A stretch of DNA of 6,665 bases from Arenicellales bacterium (GTDB lineage: Bacteria > Pseudomonadota > Gammaproteobacteria > BMS3Bbin11): NCBI GenBank assembly GCA_029287965.1, contig JARFQC010000145.1, positions 1 to 6,665 on the forward strand, in the 5' to 3' direction. Under the pieces are notes generated by a model, which worked only from the letters and a program-made list of their open reading frames with translations, was not told the DNA's origin and searched no databases. Positions 1-5,630 of the stretch are shown in pieces. The stretch's first letter is position 1. Each line of letters opens with the position of its first letter. The position numbers and the translations under genes were made by a program.

Positions 1-582
1 CACCCGCTGGGCTACGCCATTGCCCAGTTGCATGGTATTTACATCCTGGCGCAAAACCAGCGCGGCATGATCGTCGTCGACATGCATGCGGCCCATGAAC
101 GCATCAGCTACGAGCGGATGAAAGCGGCGCTGGATAAGGACAGCCTGCCGACGCAACCGCTGCTGGTCCCGGTCAGCCTCAGGCTGAGCATGGACGAGAT
201 CAAGTGTCTCGAAAATAATAACAATTATTTCAGTAAATTAGGCTTTGAAGTTCAACAACTATCTGAAGATACGGTCGCGGTGCGCCAGGTGCCGGAAATG
301 CTGGCATCGGCCGATGTACCGGAACTTATGCGCGACATCCTGTCAGACCTCGCGGAACACGGTCGAAGCACCCGAATCGAAGACCACATCGATGGCATTC
401 TCGGCACCATGGCCTGTCACGGCTCGGTGCGCGCCAACAGGCGCCTGACCCACGATGAGATGAACGCGCTGCTGCGTGATATGGAAGCAACCGAGCGTAG
501 CGATCAGTGCAATCATGGCCGGCCGACCTGGATTCAGCTGGATATTGCGGACATAGACAAGTGGTTCATGCGCGGTCAGTAA
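1..582 (+). CDS. mutL: DNA mismatch repair protein MutL, C-terminal part (5' end outside window)
   Basis: This is the last 193 codons of MutL, which links mismatch recognition by MutS to strand incision. The window opens in frame at the start of the C-terminal dimerisation domain (LGYAIAQLHGIYILAQN). Codons 27-38 read DMHAAHERISYE, fitting the DQHA(x)2E(x)4E metal-binding endonuclease motif. ACHGSVRANR (Cys139, His140) and CNHGRPT (codons 170-176) supply the other conserved metal-site segments. QPLLVP at codons 52-57 resembles the sliding-clamp binding motif. E. coli MutL lacks the endonuclease motif and relies on MutH; Pseudomonas MutL, as I recall it, is very similar to this sequence. The N-terminal GHKL ATPase domain lies upstream of the window. 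The stop overlaps the start of miaA. Codons 71-90 are unusually AT-rich for the gene. Identity is very secure. Confidence 0.97.
   Translation, partial: HPLGYAIAQLHGIYILAQNQRGMIVVDMHAAHERISYERMKAALDKDSLPTQPLLVPVSLRLSMDEIKCLENNNNYFSKLGFEVQQLSEDTVAVRQVPEMLASADVPELMRDILSDLAEHGRSTRIEDHIDGILGTMACHGSVRANRRLTHDEMNALLRDMEATERSDQCNHGRPTWIQLDIADIDKWFMRGQ
79..114 (+). other. MutL endonuclease motif, DQHA(x)2E(x)4E type
   Basis: The encoded residues are DMHAAHERISYE, with Asp, His and both Glu residues of the family motif present and Met in place of Gln at the second position. I recall the same Met variant from Pseudomonas MutL. The motif marks MutL proteins that nick DNA themselves, as opposed to the MutH-dependent enteric type. 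Confidence 0.85.
213..230. repeat. AT-only 7-bp inverted repeat inside an AT-rich island in mutL
   Basis: AAATAAT (213-219) and ATTATTT (224-230) are perfect reverse complements separated by AACA. The palindrome sits in a 60-bp stretch (211-270) with 15 G or C bases, against 40 of 60 in positions 121-180 and 38 of 60 in 271-330. No function is assigned; it lies within coding sequence. Confidence 0.6.
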
Positions 583-1526
583 ACCGGACTCCGGCCTTAT
601 TCCTGATGGGGCCGACGGCAGCAGGAAAAACCGGGCTGGCCATGCGCATAGCAGACCGGTTTCGCGTCAGGCTCATCAGTGTGGATTCAGGCCAGGTATA
701 TCGCGGCATGGACATCGGCACGGCCAAACTCAGCGAGCGTGAAATGAGTGCCTACCCACATGCACTCATCGATATTCGCGATCCGGCCAAGCCTTATTCC
801 GCCGACGAATTCCGTCATGACGCCCTCGAGCAGATGGAGCTTGCCGTCAACGAAAACAGGATGCCCCTGCTGGTCGGTGGGACGATGTTCTACTTCCGTA
901 CCCTGCAGTACGGTCTGCCCGATCTGCCATCAGCGAATGATGAAGTCAGGCAAAGACTGATCGACGATGCCGCAGAACACGGCTGGCCGGCCCTGTACAA
1001 GCGCCTGCAGGACGTGGATCCGCTATCGGCGCAGCGTATCGACGGCAATGACCGGCAGCGTATACAGCGCGCTTTGGAGATATACGAGCTGTCCGGTATC
1101 CCTGCCAGCCAGCATAAACCTCACGATCAGCATGACCTTGCCTATGACTTCATCAAGCTGGGCATCTGGCCGGGTGACCGCAGCGTTTTGCATGCGCGCA
1201 TCGAAAAACGTCTCGAGCAAATGTTTGCTGAAGGTTTTGTGGAAGAGGTAAAGCGCCTGCATGCACGCCCCGATCTGCATGGAAAGCTGCCAGCCATGCG
1301 TGCAGTGGGTTACCGGCAGGTCATTGACTACCTCAATGGCGAGACGGATTACGCCACCATGCGTGAGCGCTGCGTGTTCGCCACGAGGCAACTGGCAAAG
1401 CGCCAGCTCACCTGGTTACGTAATGATCCGGATGTCTTGTGGTTCGATACAGAAGACGTTGATTTTGAGGAAAAAGTCTTGGAATTCCTGCAGAAAACGA
1501 CTAGTGTTGGACGGTACATTGCCTGA
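561..1526 (+). CDS. miaA: tRNA dimethylallyltransferase MiaA
   Basis: MiaA transfers the dimethylallyl group of DMAPP to N6 of A37 in tRNAs that read UNN codons, giving i6A37, which MiaB can methylthiolate. I place the start at GTG 561, giving 321 residues. No ATG lies before the P-loop segment LFLMGPTAAGKT, and this start puts the catalytic-type Asp of DSGQVYRGMDIGTAK at position 42 and the P-loop at 17-24, the same numbers as in E. coli MiaA (316 residues). An earlier GTG at 507 would add 18 residues that look like out-of-frame mutL. Other family signatures are VGGTMFYF, the AVGYRQ segment and ATRQLAKRQLTWLR near the C-terminus. The start overlaps mutL by 22 bp with only a weak ribosome binding site (GCGGA, about 10 nt upstream), so translation is probably coupled to mutL. 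The family assignment is very secure; the start is likely. Confidence 0.96.
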   Translation: MVHARSVNRTPALFLMGPTAAGKTGLAMRIADRFRVRLISVDSGQVYRGMDIGTAKLSEREMSAYPHALIDIRDPAKPYSADEFRHDALEQMELAVNENRMPLLVGGTMFYFRTLQYGLPDLPSANDEVRQRLIDDAAEHGWPALYKRLQDVDPLSAQRIDGNDRQRIQRALEIYELSGIPASQHKPHDQHDLAYDFIKLGIWPGDRSVLHARIEKRLEQMFAEGFVEEVKRLHARPDLHGKLPAMRAVGYRQVIDYLNGETDYATMRERCVFATRQLAKRQLTWLRNDPDVLWFDTEDVDFEEKVLEFLQKTTSVGRYIA

Positions 1527-1536
1527 ATTGCGGCGC

Positions 1537-1560
1537 CTGCATTGAATTGACGCGATGCAG
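1537..1560 (+). other. Stem-loop just after miaA, overlapping the hfq heat-shock promoter
   Basis: Bases 1537-1544 (CTGCATTG) can pair with 1553-1560 (CGATGCAG), giving eight base pairs including one G-U wobble and an 8-nt loop. It begins 10 bp after the miaA stop. No T-run follows (next bases CCCCATCTGG), so it is not a standard intrinsic terminator. It could shield the 3' end of a processed miaA transcript. At the DNA level the two arms flank the promoter -35 box, so an operator role is possible but unproven. Confidence 0.45.
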
Positions 1561-1568
1561 CCCCATCT
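1541..1568 (+). promoter_or_regulatory. Candidate sigma-32 (heat-shock) promoter for hfq and hflX
   Basis: The -35 element ATTGAA (1541-1546) matches five of six bases of CTTGAA. After a 14-bp spacer, the -10 element CCCCATCT (1561-1568) matches the sigma-32 consensus CCCCATNT exactly. Transcription would start near 1574-1578, leaving a leader of about 100 nt before hfq. In E. coli, hfq is known to be expressed from a heat-shock promoter among several in the miaA-hfq region, so both sequence and position agree. The start site has not been mapped here. Confidence 0.72.
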
Positions 1569-1655
1569 GGTTTGTGAGGTACCGAGGAAGTACAACAAGA
1601 CAGGGTTAGGACTGCGGAACTCGTAAAACAATCCCGTGTCCCAAAACCCGGTTAT

Positions 1656-1670
1656 AACAATAAGCAGGAG
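1656..1670 (+). promoter_or_regulatory. hfq ribosome binding site with adjacent A-rich ARN triplets
   Basis: AGGAG (1666-1670) lies 7 nt before the hfq ATG at 1678, a strong Shine-Dalgarno site that fixes the start. Just upstream are three consecutive A-R-N triplets, AAC AAT AAG (1656-1664), the pattern bound by the distal face of Gram-negative Hfq. E. coli Hfq is known to repress its own translation by binding its leader, so this could be an autoregulatory site. That role is inferred. Confidence 0.55.
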
Positions 1671-1677
1671 ATGAGAC

Positions 1678-1929
1678 ATGTCACAACAAAAAGGGGTCGC
1701 ACTACAGGATCCATATCTGAACACACTGAGAAAAGAGCGCATCCCGGTTTCCATATTCCTGGTCAACGGCATAAAACTGCAGGGGCAAATAGAGTCTTTC
1801 GACCAGTTTGTCGTACTGCTGAAAAACACGGTCAGCCAGATGATTTACAAGCACGCCATTTCTACCGTGGTGCCGGCCAGGACAGTGAAGCTGCAGCTCG
1901 ATAACGAAGAGAGTGCAGGAAATAACTGA
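1678..1929 (+). CDS. hfq: RNA chaperone Hfq
   Basis: Hfq is a hexameric Sm-like ring that stabilises small RNAs and pairs them with mRNAs. The 83-residue product has the Sm1 region (PVSIFLVNGIKLQGQIESFD, 23-42) and the Sm2 signature YKHAIS (57-62), with the proximal-face residues Lys58 and His59 and the Gln10-Asp11 pair equivalent to E. coli Gln8-Asp9. The rim is RKER (18-21). The C-terminal tail is short, about 15 residues, like Pseudomonas Hfq (about 82 residues) and unlike E. coli (102). One departure is Phe27 where E. coli has Tyr25, an adenine-stacking residue of the distal face. The gene has its own strong ribosome binding site and a candidate heat-shock promoter, and its end overlaps hflX by 17 bp. 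Identification is essentially certain. Confidence 0.98.
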   Translation: MSQQKGVALQDPYLNTLRKERIPVSIFLVNGIKLQGQIESFDQFVVLLKNTVSQMIYKHAISTVVPARTVKLQLDNEESAGNN

Positions 1930-3232
1930 TAAATCACACCTGAAGGATCCAATCACAGCAGTAGCAGAGCAGAGTGCAGAGAAGACCGTCCTGGTCCATC
2001 TGCATTTTGGTCGCATCAAGGACGAAGAGTCCCTATCTGAGTTTGATCTCCTCGCCCGTTCGGCAGGCGCACATCCCGTAGCCATTATCACCGGTACACG
2101 TCGCAGTCCCGATCCCGGACTGTTTATCGGCAAGGGCAAAGTGGACGAGATACGCCAGGTCCTGGAACAGACAGGCAGCACGCTGGTACTGATCAATCAC
2201 GCCATTACACCGGTACAGGAACGAAACCTGGAGCGGGCATTGAAATGCCGGGTACTGGATCGTACCGGCCTGATTCTTGATATTTTTGCCCAGCGCGCGC
2301 ACAGCCATGAAGGCAAGCTGCAGGTCGAACTCGCCCAGCTGCGCCACTTGTCGACCCGGCTTGTACGTGGCTGGACTCACCTGGAGCGCCAGAAAGGCGG
2401 TATCGGCCTGCGCGGACCGGGTGAAACCCAGCTTGAAACGGATCGCCGCCTGATCGGTGTACGCATCAAGGCCCTGCGCAGCCGTCTTGAAAAAGTCAGG
2501 AAGCGCAGGTTCGAGCGGCGTAAGTCGCGTCACAAGGTGCCGGTCGAAACAGTATCCCTGGTCGGCTATACCAATGCCGGCAAATCGACGTTGTTCAATC
2601 GCCTGACCGGGGCAGAGGTTTACCAGGCCGATAAACTGTTTGCGACACTCGATCCGACTATGCGGCGGCTGGAACTGCCCAATGCCGGTCGCGTAATCCT
2701 GGCGGATACGGTGGGTTTTATCAGTCATCTGCCGCACAGCCTGGTCGAGGCCTTTCAATCCACGCTGGAAGAAGTCAGCGGCGCCTCGCTGCTGCTGCAC
2801 GTGGTGGATATCGCCTCGGACCGGCGTGATGAGAACATCGAACAGGTCAACGAGGTGCTGGCAGAAATCGAGGCCAGTGACGTGCCACAGATCCTGGTTT
2901 ACAACAAGCTGGACCTTACCGGCCGCAGCCCCGGTCTCGAACGTGACGAGCAGGGCACGATTAAGAAAGTCACCCTCTCGGCGCAGACCGGTGTGGGTGT
3001 GGAGCTGCTTATGCAGGCCATAGACGAACATTTCAGTAGACTACGGATTCGGCAACGCGTGCTGATACCTGTTGCAGAAGGTGGACTGCGCGCACGCATA
3101 TTCCAGCACTTCAACGTGGTACAGGAAACCATGCAGGACAACGGTGACTGGCTGATGGTGCTTGAGGGAAACCAGGCCGACGTGGCCTGGTTAAACCGGC
3201 AATCGGACTTTAGCCCATCCATGGCTGACTGA
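1913..3232 (+). CDS. hflX: Ribosome-splitting GTPase HflX
   Basis: HflX binds the 50S subunit and splits stalled or hibernating 70S ribosomes, notably during heat stress. The 439-residue protein has the N-terminal HflX domain with the Gly-rich segment GGIGLRGPGETQLETDRR, then a charged linker rich in Arg and Lys (about 180-210). The GTPase domain follows: G1 GYTNAGKST (218-226), G3 DTVGF (265-269), G4 NKLD (331-334) and G5 SAQTG (356-360). FATLDPT upstream of G3 fits the switch I region. All nucleotide-binding motifs are intact. GTG 1913 is the only standard start between the in-frame stop at 1886 and the conserved VLVH segment, apart from a CTG. It lies inside hfq, and the nearby GAAGAG is too close to be a good ribosome binding site, so translational coupling to hfq is likely. 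The N-terminus is about 14 residues longer than in E. coli. Confidence 0.97.
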   Translation: MQEITDKSHLKDPITAVAEQSAEKTVLVHLHFGRIKDEESLSEFDLLARSAGAHPVAIITGTRRSPDPGLFIGKGKVDEIRQVLEQTGSTLVLINHAITPVQERNLERALKCRVLDRTGLILDIFAQRAHSHEGKLQVELAQLRHLSTRLVRGWTHLERQKGGIGLRGPGETQLETDRRLIGVRIKALRSRLEKVRKRRFERRKSRHKVPVETVSLVGYTNAGKSTLFNRLTGAEVYQADKLFATLDPTMRRLELPNAGRVILADTVGFISHLPHSLVEAFQSTLEEVSGASLLLHVVDIASDRRDENIEQVNEVLAEIEASDVPQILVYNKLDLTGRSPGLERDEQGTIKKVTLSAQTGVGVELLMQAIDEHFSRLRIRQRVLIPVAEGGLRARIFQHFNVVQETMQDNGDWLMVLEGNQADVAWLNRQSDFSPSMAD

Positions 3233-3293
3233 CCCAACCCGTCCGGGTGCAGTTTCCAGACCAGAACTATGTGAACTTGGCTCGAAATCAAGA

Positions 3294-3299
3294 TAGAAT
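3294..3299 (+). promoter_or_regulatory. Possible -10 box of a weak promoter for hflK
   Basis: TAGAAT matches five of six bases of the sigma-70 -10 consensus and sits in the only sizeable gap between hflX and hflK, 38 bp before the hflK start. No convincing -35 box lies 16-18 bp upstream, and TTGGCT (3277-3282) is only 11 bp away. It could serve an activator-dependent or weak promoter, or be chance. Confidence 0.25.
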
Positions 3300-3322
3300 C
3301 GCGCCTCTTTGAGTGAAAGTAT

Positions 3323-3327
3323 AGGAG
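3323..3327 (+). promoter_or_regulatory. Ribosome binding site of hflK
   Basis: AGGAG lies 10 nt before ATG 3338. It supports that start, and the encoded MPWNQPGGSDGKDPWG matches the conserved HflK N-terminus (E. coli begins MAWNQPG). Confidence 0.7.
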
Positions 3328-3337
3328 TAGTCAGACC

Positions 3338-4555
3338 ATGCCATGGAATCAACCGGGTGGCTCGGACGGGAAAGACCCTTGGGGTAACAGGAATAGCCAG
3401 GACGGCCCTCCTGACCTCGACGAAATTGTAAAAAATCTGCAGAAGCGATTCAGCGGCCTGTTCGGACGCGGCGGCGGAGACGGTAGCCGCGATTCCGGCA
3501 CCGGTGGCGGAGGCGGGTCTATCGGCATTTTTGGTGTCGGTATGATTCTGCTGCTGCTCCTGCTCGGCTGGATGGCAACCGGTATCTACACGGTCAAGCA
3601 GGGTGAACGCGCTGTCATTCTGCGATTCGGCAAACTTGTTGATACCACGACAGCCGGCCTGCACTGGAACTTCCCGACGCCCATCGAGAAACGCGAAATT
3701 GTCAACGTGGAGCAGGTCAACACGGTTGAAGTCGGCTATCGCAGTACCCGTAACGGCAGCCTGCAGTCCGTGCCGCGCGAATCACTGATGCTGACGGAAG
3801 ACGAGAACATTATCGATATCGCGTTTGCGATCCAGTTCCGTATCCAGGACCCCACCCTGTTCCTGTTCAACGTCAGCGACGACAAAGACATAGTGGTGCG
3901 TTCCGCGACTGAAGCGGCCGTCCGCGAGACGATCGGCAAGACCACGATGGACCTGGCATTGACCAGTGGCCGAGCCGAAGTGATCACTAATACCAGCCTA
4001 ATTGTCCAGACCATACTGGATCGTTATGAGTCCGGTATCGAGGTCCTTACCGTTGAAATGCAGCACGCGCTGCCGCCGGCTGAAGTGAAGGCAGCCTTCG
4101 ACGATGCCGTGAAAGCGCGCGAGGACGAGGTCAGGCTGGTCAACGAGGCTGAAGCCTATTCCAACGATGTTATCCCCCGAGCCCGCGGTGCTGCTGCGCG
4201 AATTATGCAGGATGCGGAAGCCTACCAGGCCAGCGTCGTTGCTGCCGCGAATGGTGAGGCGGAACGCTTCATCGCGGTCGCGAAGGAGTATGCGCGCGCA
4301 CCGGAAGTTACCCGCGAACGCATGTATATCGAAACCATGGAAAACGTCCTGACCGGCAGCAACCTGGTCATGGTCGATCAGCAGAACAGCAACAACATCA
4401 TGTATCTGCCGTTGGATCGTATGGTCAACCGCATGGACAACATGGAAATGATGCCCGATTACAGTAGTCGTCCGACGCTCACCACGGATGAGCTGAAGAG
4501 GCAGATAGACAACTTCCGCGATGCCAGCGATCGCAGCGACCGCAGCAGGAGATAG
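3338..4555 (+). CDS. hflK: HflK, SPFH-family subunit of the FtsH-modulating HflKC complex
   Basis: HflK and HflC form a large membrane-anchored cage around the FtsH protease and alter its access to membrane substrates. The 405-residue product starts with a soluble Gly- and Asn-rich segment (1-60, including GRGGGDGS and TGGGGGS), then one transmembrane helix (about 61-84), with the bulk expected on the periplasmic side. The SPFH/band-7 domain follows (about 85-265; landmarks GERAVILRFGK, AGLHWNFP, LTEDENIIDI). A long charged, Ala-rich helix at about 250-325 (AAFDDAVKAREDEVRLVNEAEAY) is the expected coiled coil. TRERMYIETMENVL and NIMYLPLDRM are family signatures. The C-terminal tail is short and ends in Ser-Asp-Arg repeats, where E. 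coli has a longer Ser-rich tail. hflC follows after 3 bp, so the two are co-transcribed. Confidence 0.97.
   Translation: MPWNQPGGSDGKDPWGNRNSQDGPPDLDEIVKNLQKRFSGLFGRGGGDGSRDSGTGGGGGSIGIFGVGMILLLLLLGWMATGIYTVKQGERAVILRFGKLVDTTTAGLHWNFPTPIEKREIVNVEQVNTVEVGYRSTRNGSLQSVPRESLMLTEDENIIDIAFAIQFRIQDPTLFLFNVSDDKDIVVRSATEAAVRETIGKTTMDLALTSGRAEVITNTSLIVQTILDRYESGIEVLTVEMQHALPPAEVKAAFDDAVKAREDEVRLVNEAEAYSNDVIPRARGAAARIMQDAEAYQASVVAAANGEAERFIAVAKEYARAPEVTRERMYIETMENVLTGSNLVMVDQQNSNNIMYLPLDRMVNRMDNMEMMPDYSSRPTLTTDELKRQIDNFRDASDRSDRSRR
4526..4543 (+). repeat. Two tandem 9-bp units at the end of hflK
   Basis: AGCGATCGC (4526-4534) is followed directly by AGCGACCGC (4535-4543), differing at one base. In frame they encode part of the DASDRSDRSRR tail. 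The next bases, AGCAGGAG, contain the hflC ribosome binding site. A small replication-slippage duplication is a plausible origin. Confidence 0.5.
4547..4551 (+). promoter_or_regulatory. Ribosome binding site of hflC, inside the end of hflK
   Basis: AGGAG lies 7 nt before ATG 4559 and overlaps the last codons of hflK, which suits coupled, roughly balanced synthesis of the two partner subunits. Confidence 0.7.
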
Positions 4556-4558
4556 ATC

Positions 4559-5437
4559 ATGTCAGTTAAAATACCCGTGATTGCATTTGTCCTGTTCGCT
4601 ACAGCATTGCTGGCGTCAGGTGTGTTCTACATCGTCGATGAACGTGAAAAGGCCATCGTGTTCAGGTTCGGCGAGATTATTAGAGACGATGACCAACCCG
4701 GCCTGCACATGAAAATGCCCATCGTCAACAACGTGCGTTTCTTCGATGCCCGCGTCCAGACCATGGATGCGCCCGTCGAGCAGTACATCACCAACGAGAA
4801 AAAGACCCTGGTAGTCGATTCGTTCGCCAAGTGGCGCATTATCGACCCGACCCAATATTTCGTCACGGTCGGTGGTGATTCACAGCGTGCCCGTACAAGA
4901 CTGCGTCAGTTGATCAATGACGGTCTGCGTACCGAGTTCGGTAAGCGGTCGGTGACGGAAGTCATCTCCGGAGACCGCGACCAGATCATGCAGATCGTTC
5001 AGGAGAGGACCAACACCCAGGCTGCCGAGTACGGCATTTCGGTGATTGACGTTCGCCTCAAGCGCGTCGATCTCGTGCCTGAAATCAGCCAGTCCGTGTA
5101 TGACCGTATGGATGCAGAGCGTACCCGTGTTGCCAAGGAGCTGCGTGCGCAGGGTGCTGAAGCTGCAGAACGCATTCGTGCCAACGCAGACCGTGAGACG
5201 AAAATTCTCATTGCAGAGGCAGAACGTGACGCACTGATACTTCGTGGTACAGGCGATGCGGAAGCAACACGCGTCTACGCCGATGCCTATAACACCGATC
5301 GTGAGTTTTTCTCTTTCTTCCGCAGCCTGGCTGCCTACGACAACACTTTCCGCAACAAGGATAACCTGATGGTTATCGAGCCGAATACGCAGTTCTTCCA
5401 GTATTTCAAGCGGAATGAAGCGAATGCAGTGGAATGA
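4559..5437 (+). CDS. hflC: HflC, SPFH-family subunit of the FtsH-modulating HflKC complex
   Basis: HflC is the partner of HflK in the inner-membrane cage that modulates FtsH. The 292-residue protein begins with an N-terminal signal-anchor helix (about 5-25, IPVIAFVLFATALLASGVFYIV), with the rest expected outside the cytoplasm. The SPFH domain (about 26-190) shows EREKAIVFRFGEI, PGLHMKMP and FAKWRIIDPTQYF. DVRLKRVDLVPEI (164-176) leads into an Ala- and Glu-rich coiled coil (about 180-240, MDAERTRVAKELRAQGAEAAERIRA). The segment TDREFFSFFRSLAAYDNTF and the end MVIEPNTQFFQYFK are typical of HflC. It is shorter than E. coli HflC (334) and close to what I recall for Pseudomonas. Its 3' end overlaps the next gene. 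Unlike HflK it has no long N-terminal cytoplasmic segment. Confidence 0.97.
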   Translation: MSVKIPVIAFVLFATALLASGVFYIVDEREKAIVFRFGEIIRDDDQPGLHMKMPIVNNVRFFDARVQTMDAPVEQYITNEKKTLVVDSFAKWRIIDPTQYFVTVGGDSQRARTRLRQLINDGLRTEFGKRSVTEVISGDRDQIMQIVQERTNTQAAEYGISVIDVRLKRVDLVPEISQSVYDRMDAERTRVAKELRAQGAEAAERIRANADRETKILIAEAERDALILRGTGDAEATRVYADAYNTDREFFSFFRSLAAYDNTFRNKDNLMVIEPNTQFFQYFKRNEANAVE

Positions 5438-5621
5438 CCTCTTTGCTGCCATTGCACTGATGCTGATGCTGGAAGGCATACTGCCGTTTCTCAATCCCGG
5501 CCGTTACCGGAAAATGCTCGAGATGCTCGAACAGGTCAGTGACACCCAGCTGAGAAGCATCGGCCTGGTCGTTATGCTGCTGGGCGCTGTGGCACTGACG
5601 CTGGTCAGGGCAGGGAATTAA
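5424..5621 (+). CDS. DUF2065 small inner-membrane protein (YjeT-like)
   Basis: This encodes a 65-residue membrane protein of unknown function. Two hydrophobic helices (about 5-22, FAAIALMLMLEGILPF, and 44-61, IGLVVMLLGAVALTLV) flank a short basic and polar loop with NPGRYRKMLEML. The pattern EG-x-x-P-F-L-x-P followed by a basic stretch is the hallmark of DUF2065, which sits after hflC in many gammaproteobacteria (yjeT in E. coli, also 65 residues). I prefer ATG 5424 because GCGGA lies 9 nt upstream and the length matches YjeT; ATG 5415 in the same frame would add MKR but has no spacing for a ribosome binding site. It overlaps hflC by 14 bp. Its position suggests, without proving, a link to HflKC or FtsH at the membrane. 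Confidence 0.88.
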   Translation: MQWNDLFAAIALMLMLEGILPFLNPGRYRKMLEMLEQVSDTQLRSIGLVVMLLGAVALTLVRAGN

Positions 5622-5630
5622 GCAGATATC

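Noticed and set aside
507..560. Extended N-terminus of MiaA from GTG 507
   Set aside because: The extra 18 residues correspond to mutL codons for its conserved CNHGRPT end read in another frame and have no counterpart in MiaA.
1653..1658. TATAAC as a sigma-70 -10 box for hfq
   Set aside because: No -35-like hexamer sits 16-18 bp upstream, and a start here would leave almost no leader before the ribosome binding site; the sigma-32 candidate is much better.
2033..3031. A 332-codon open frame on the - strand opposite hflX
   Set aside because: It lies wholly within the unmistakable hflX coding frame, its translation resembles no family I know, and it has no supporting context; it is an antisense shadow of GC-rich coding sequence.
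3236..3247. ACCCGTCCGGGT inverted repeat after the hflX stop as a terminator
   Set aside because: The usable stem is about 4 bp with a 4-nt loop and no T-run follows, so it cannot be a convincing intrinsic terminator.
3191..3664. A 157-codon - strand frame spanning the hflX-hflK gap
   Set aside because: It covers the conserved start of hflK and the end of hflX, with a low-complexity translation and no recognisable motif.
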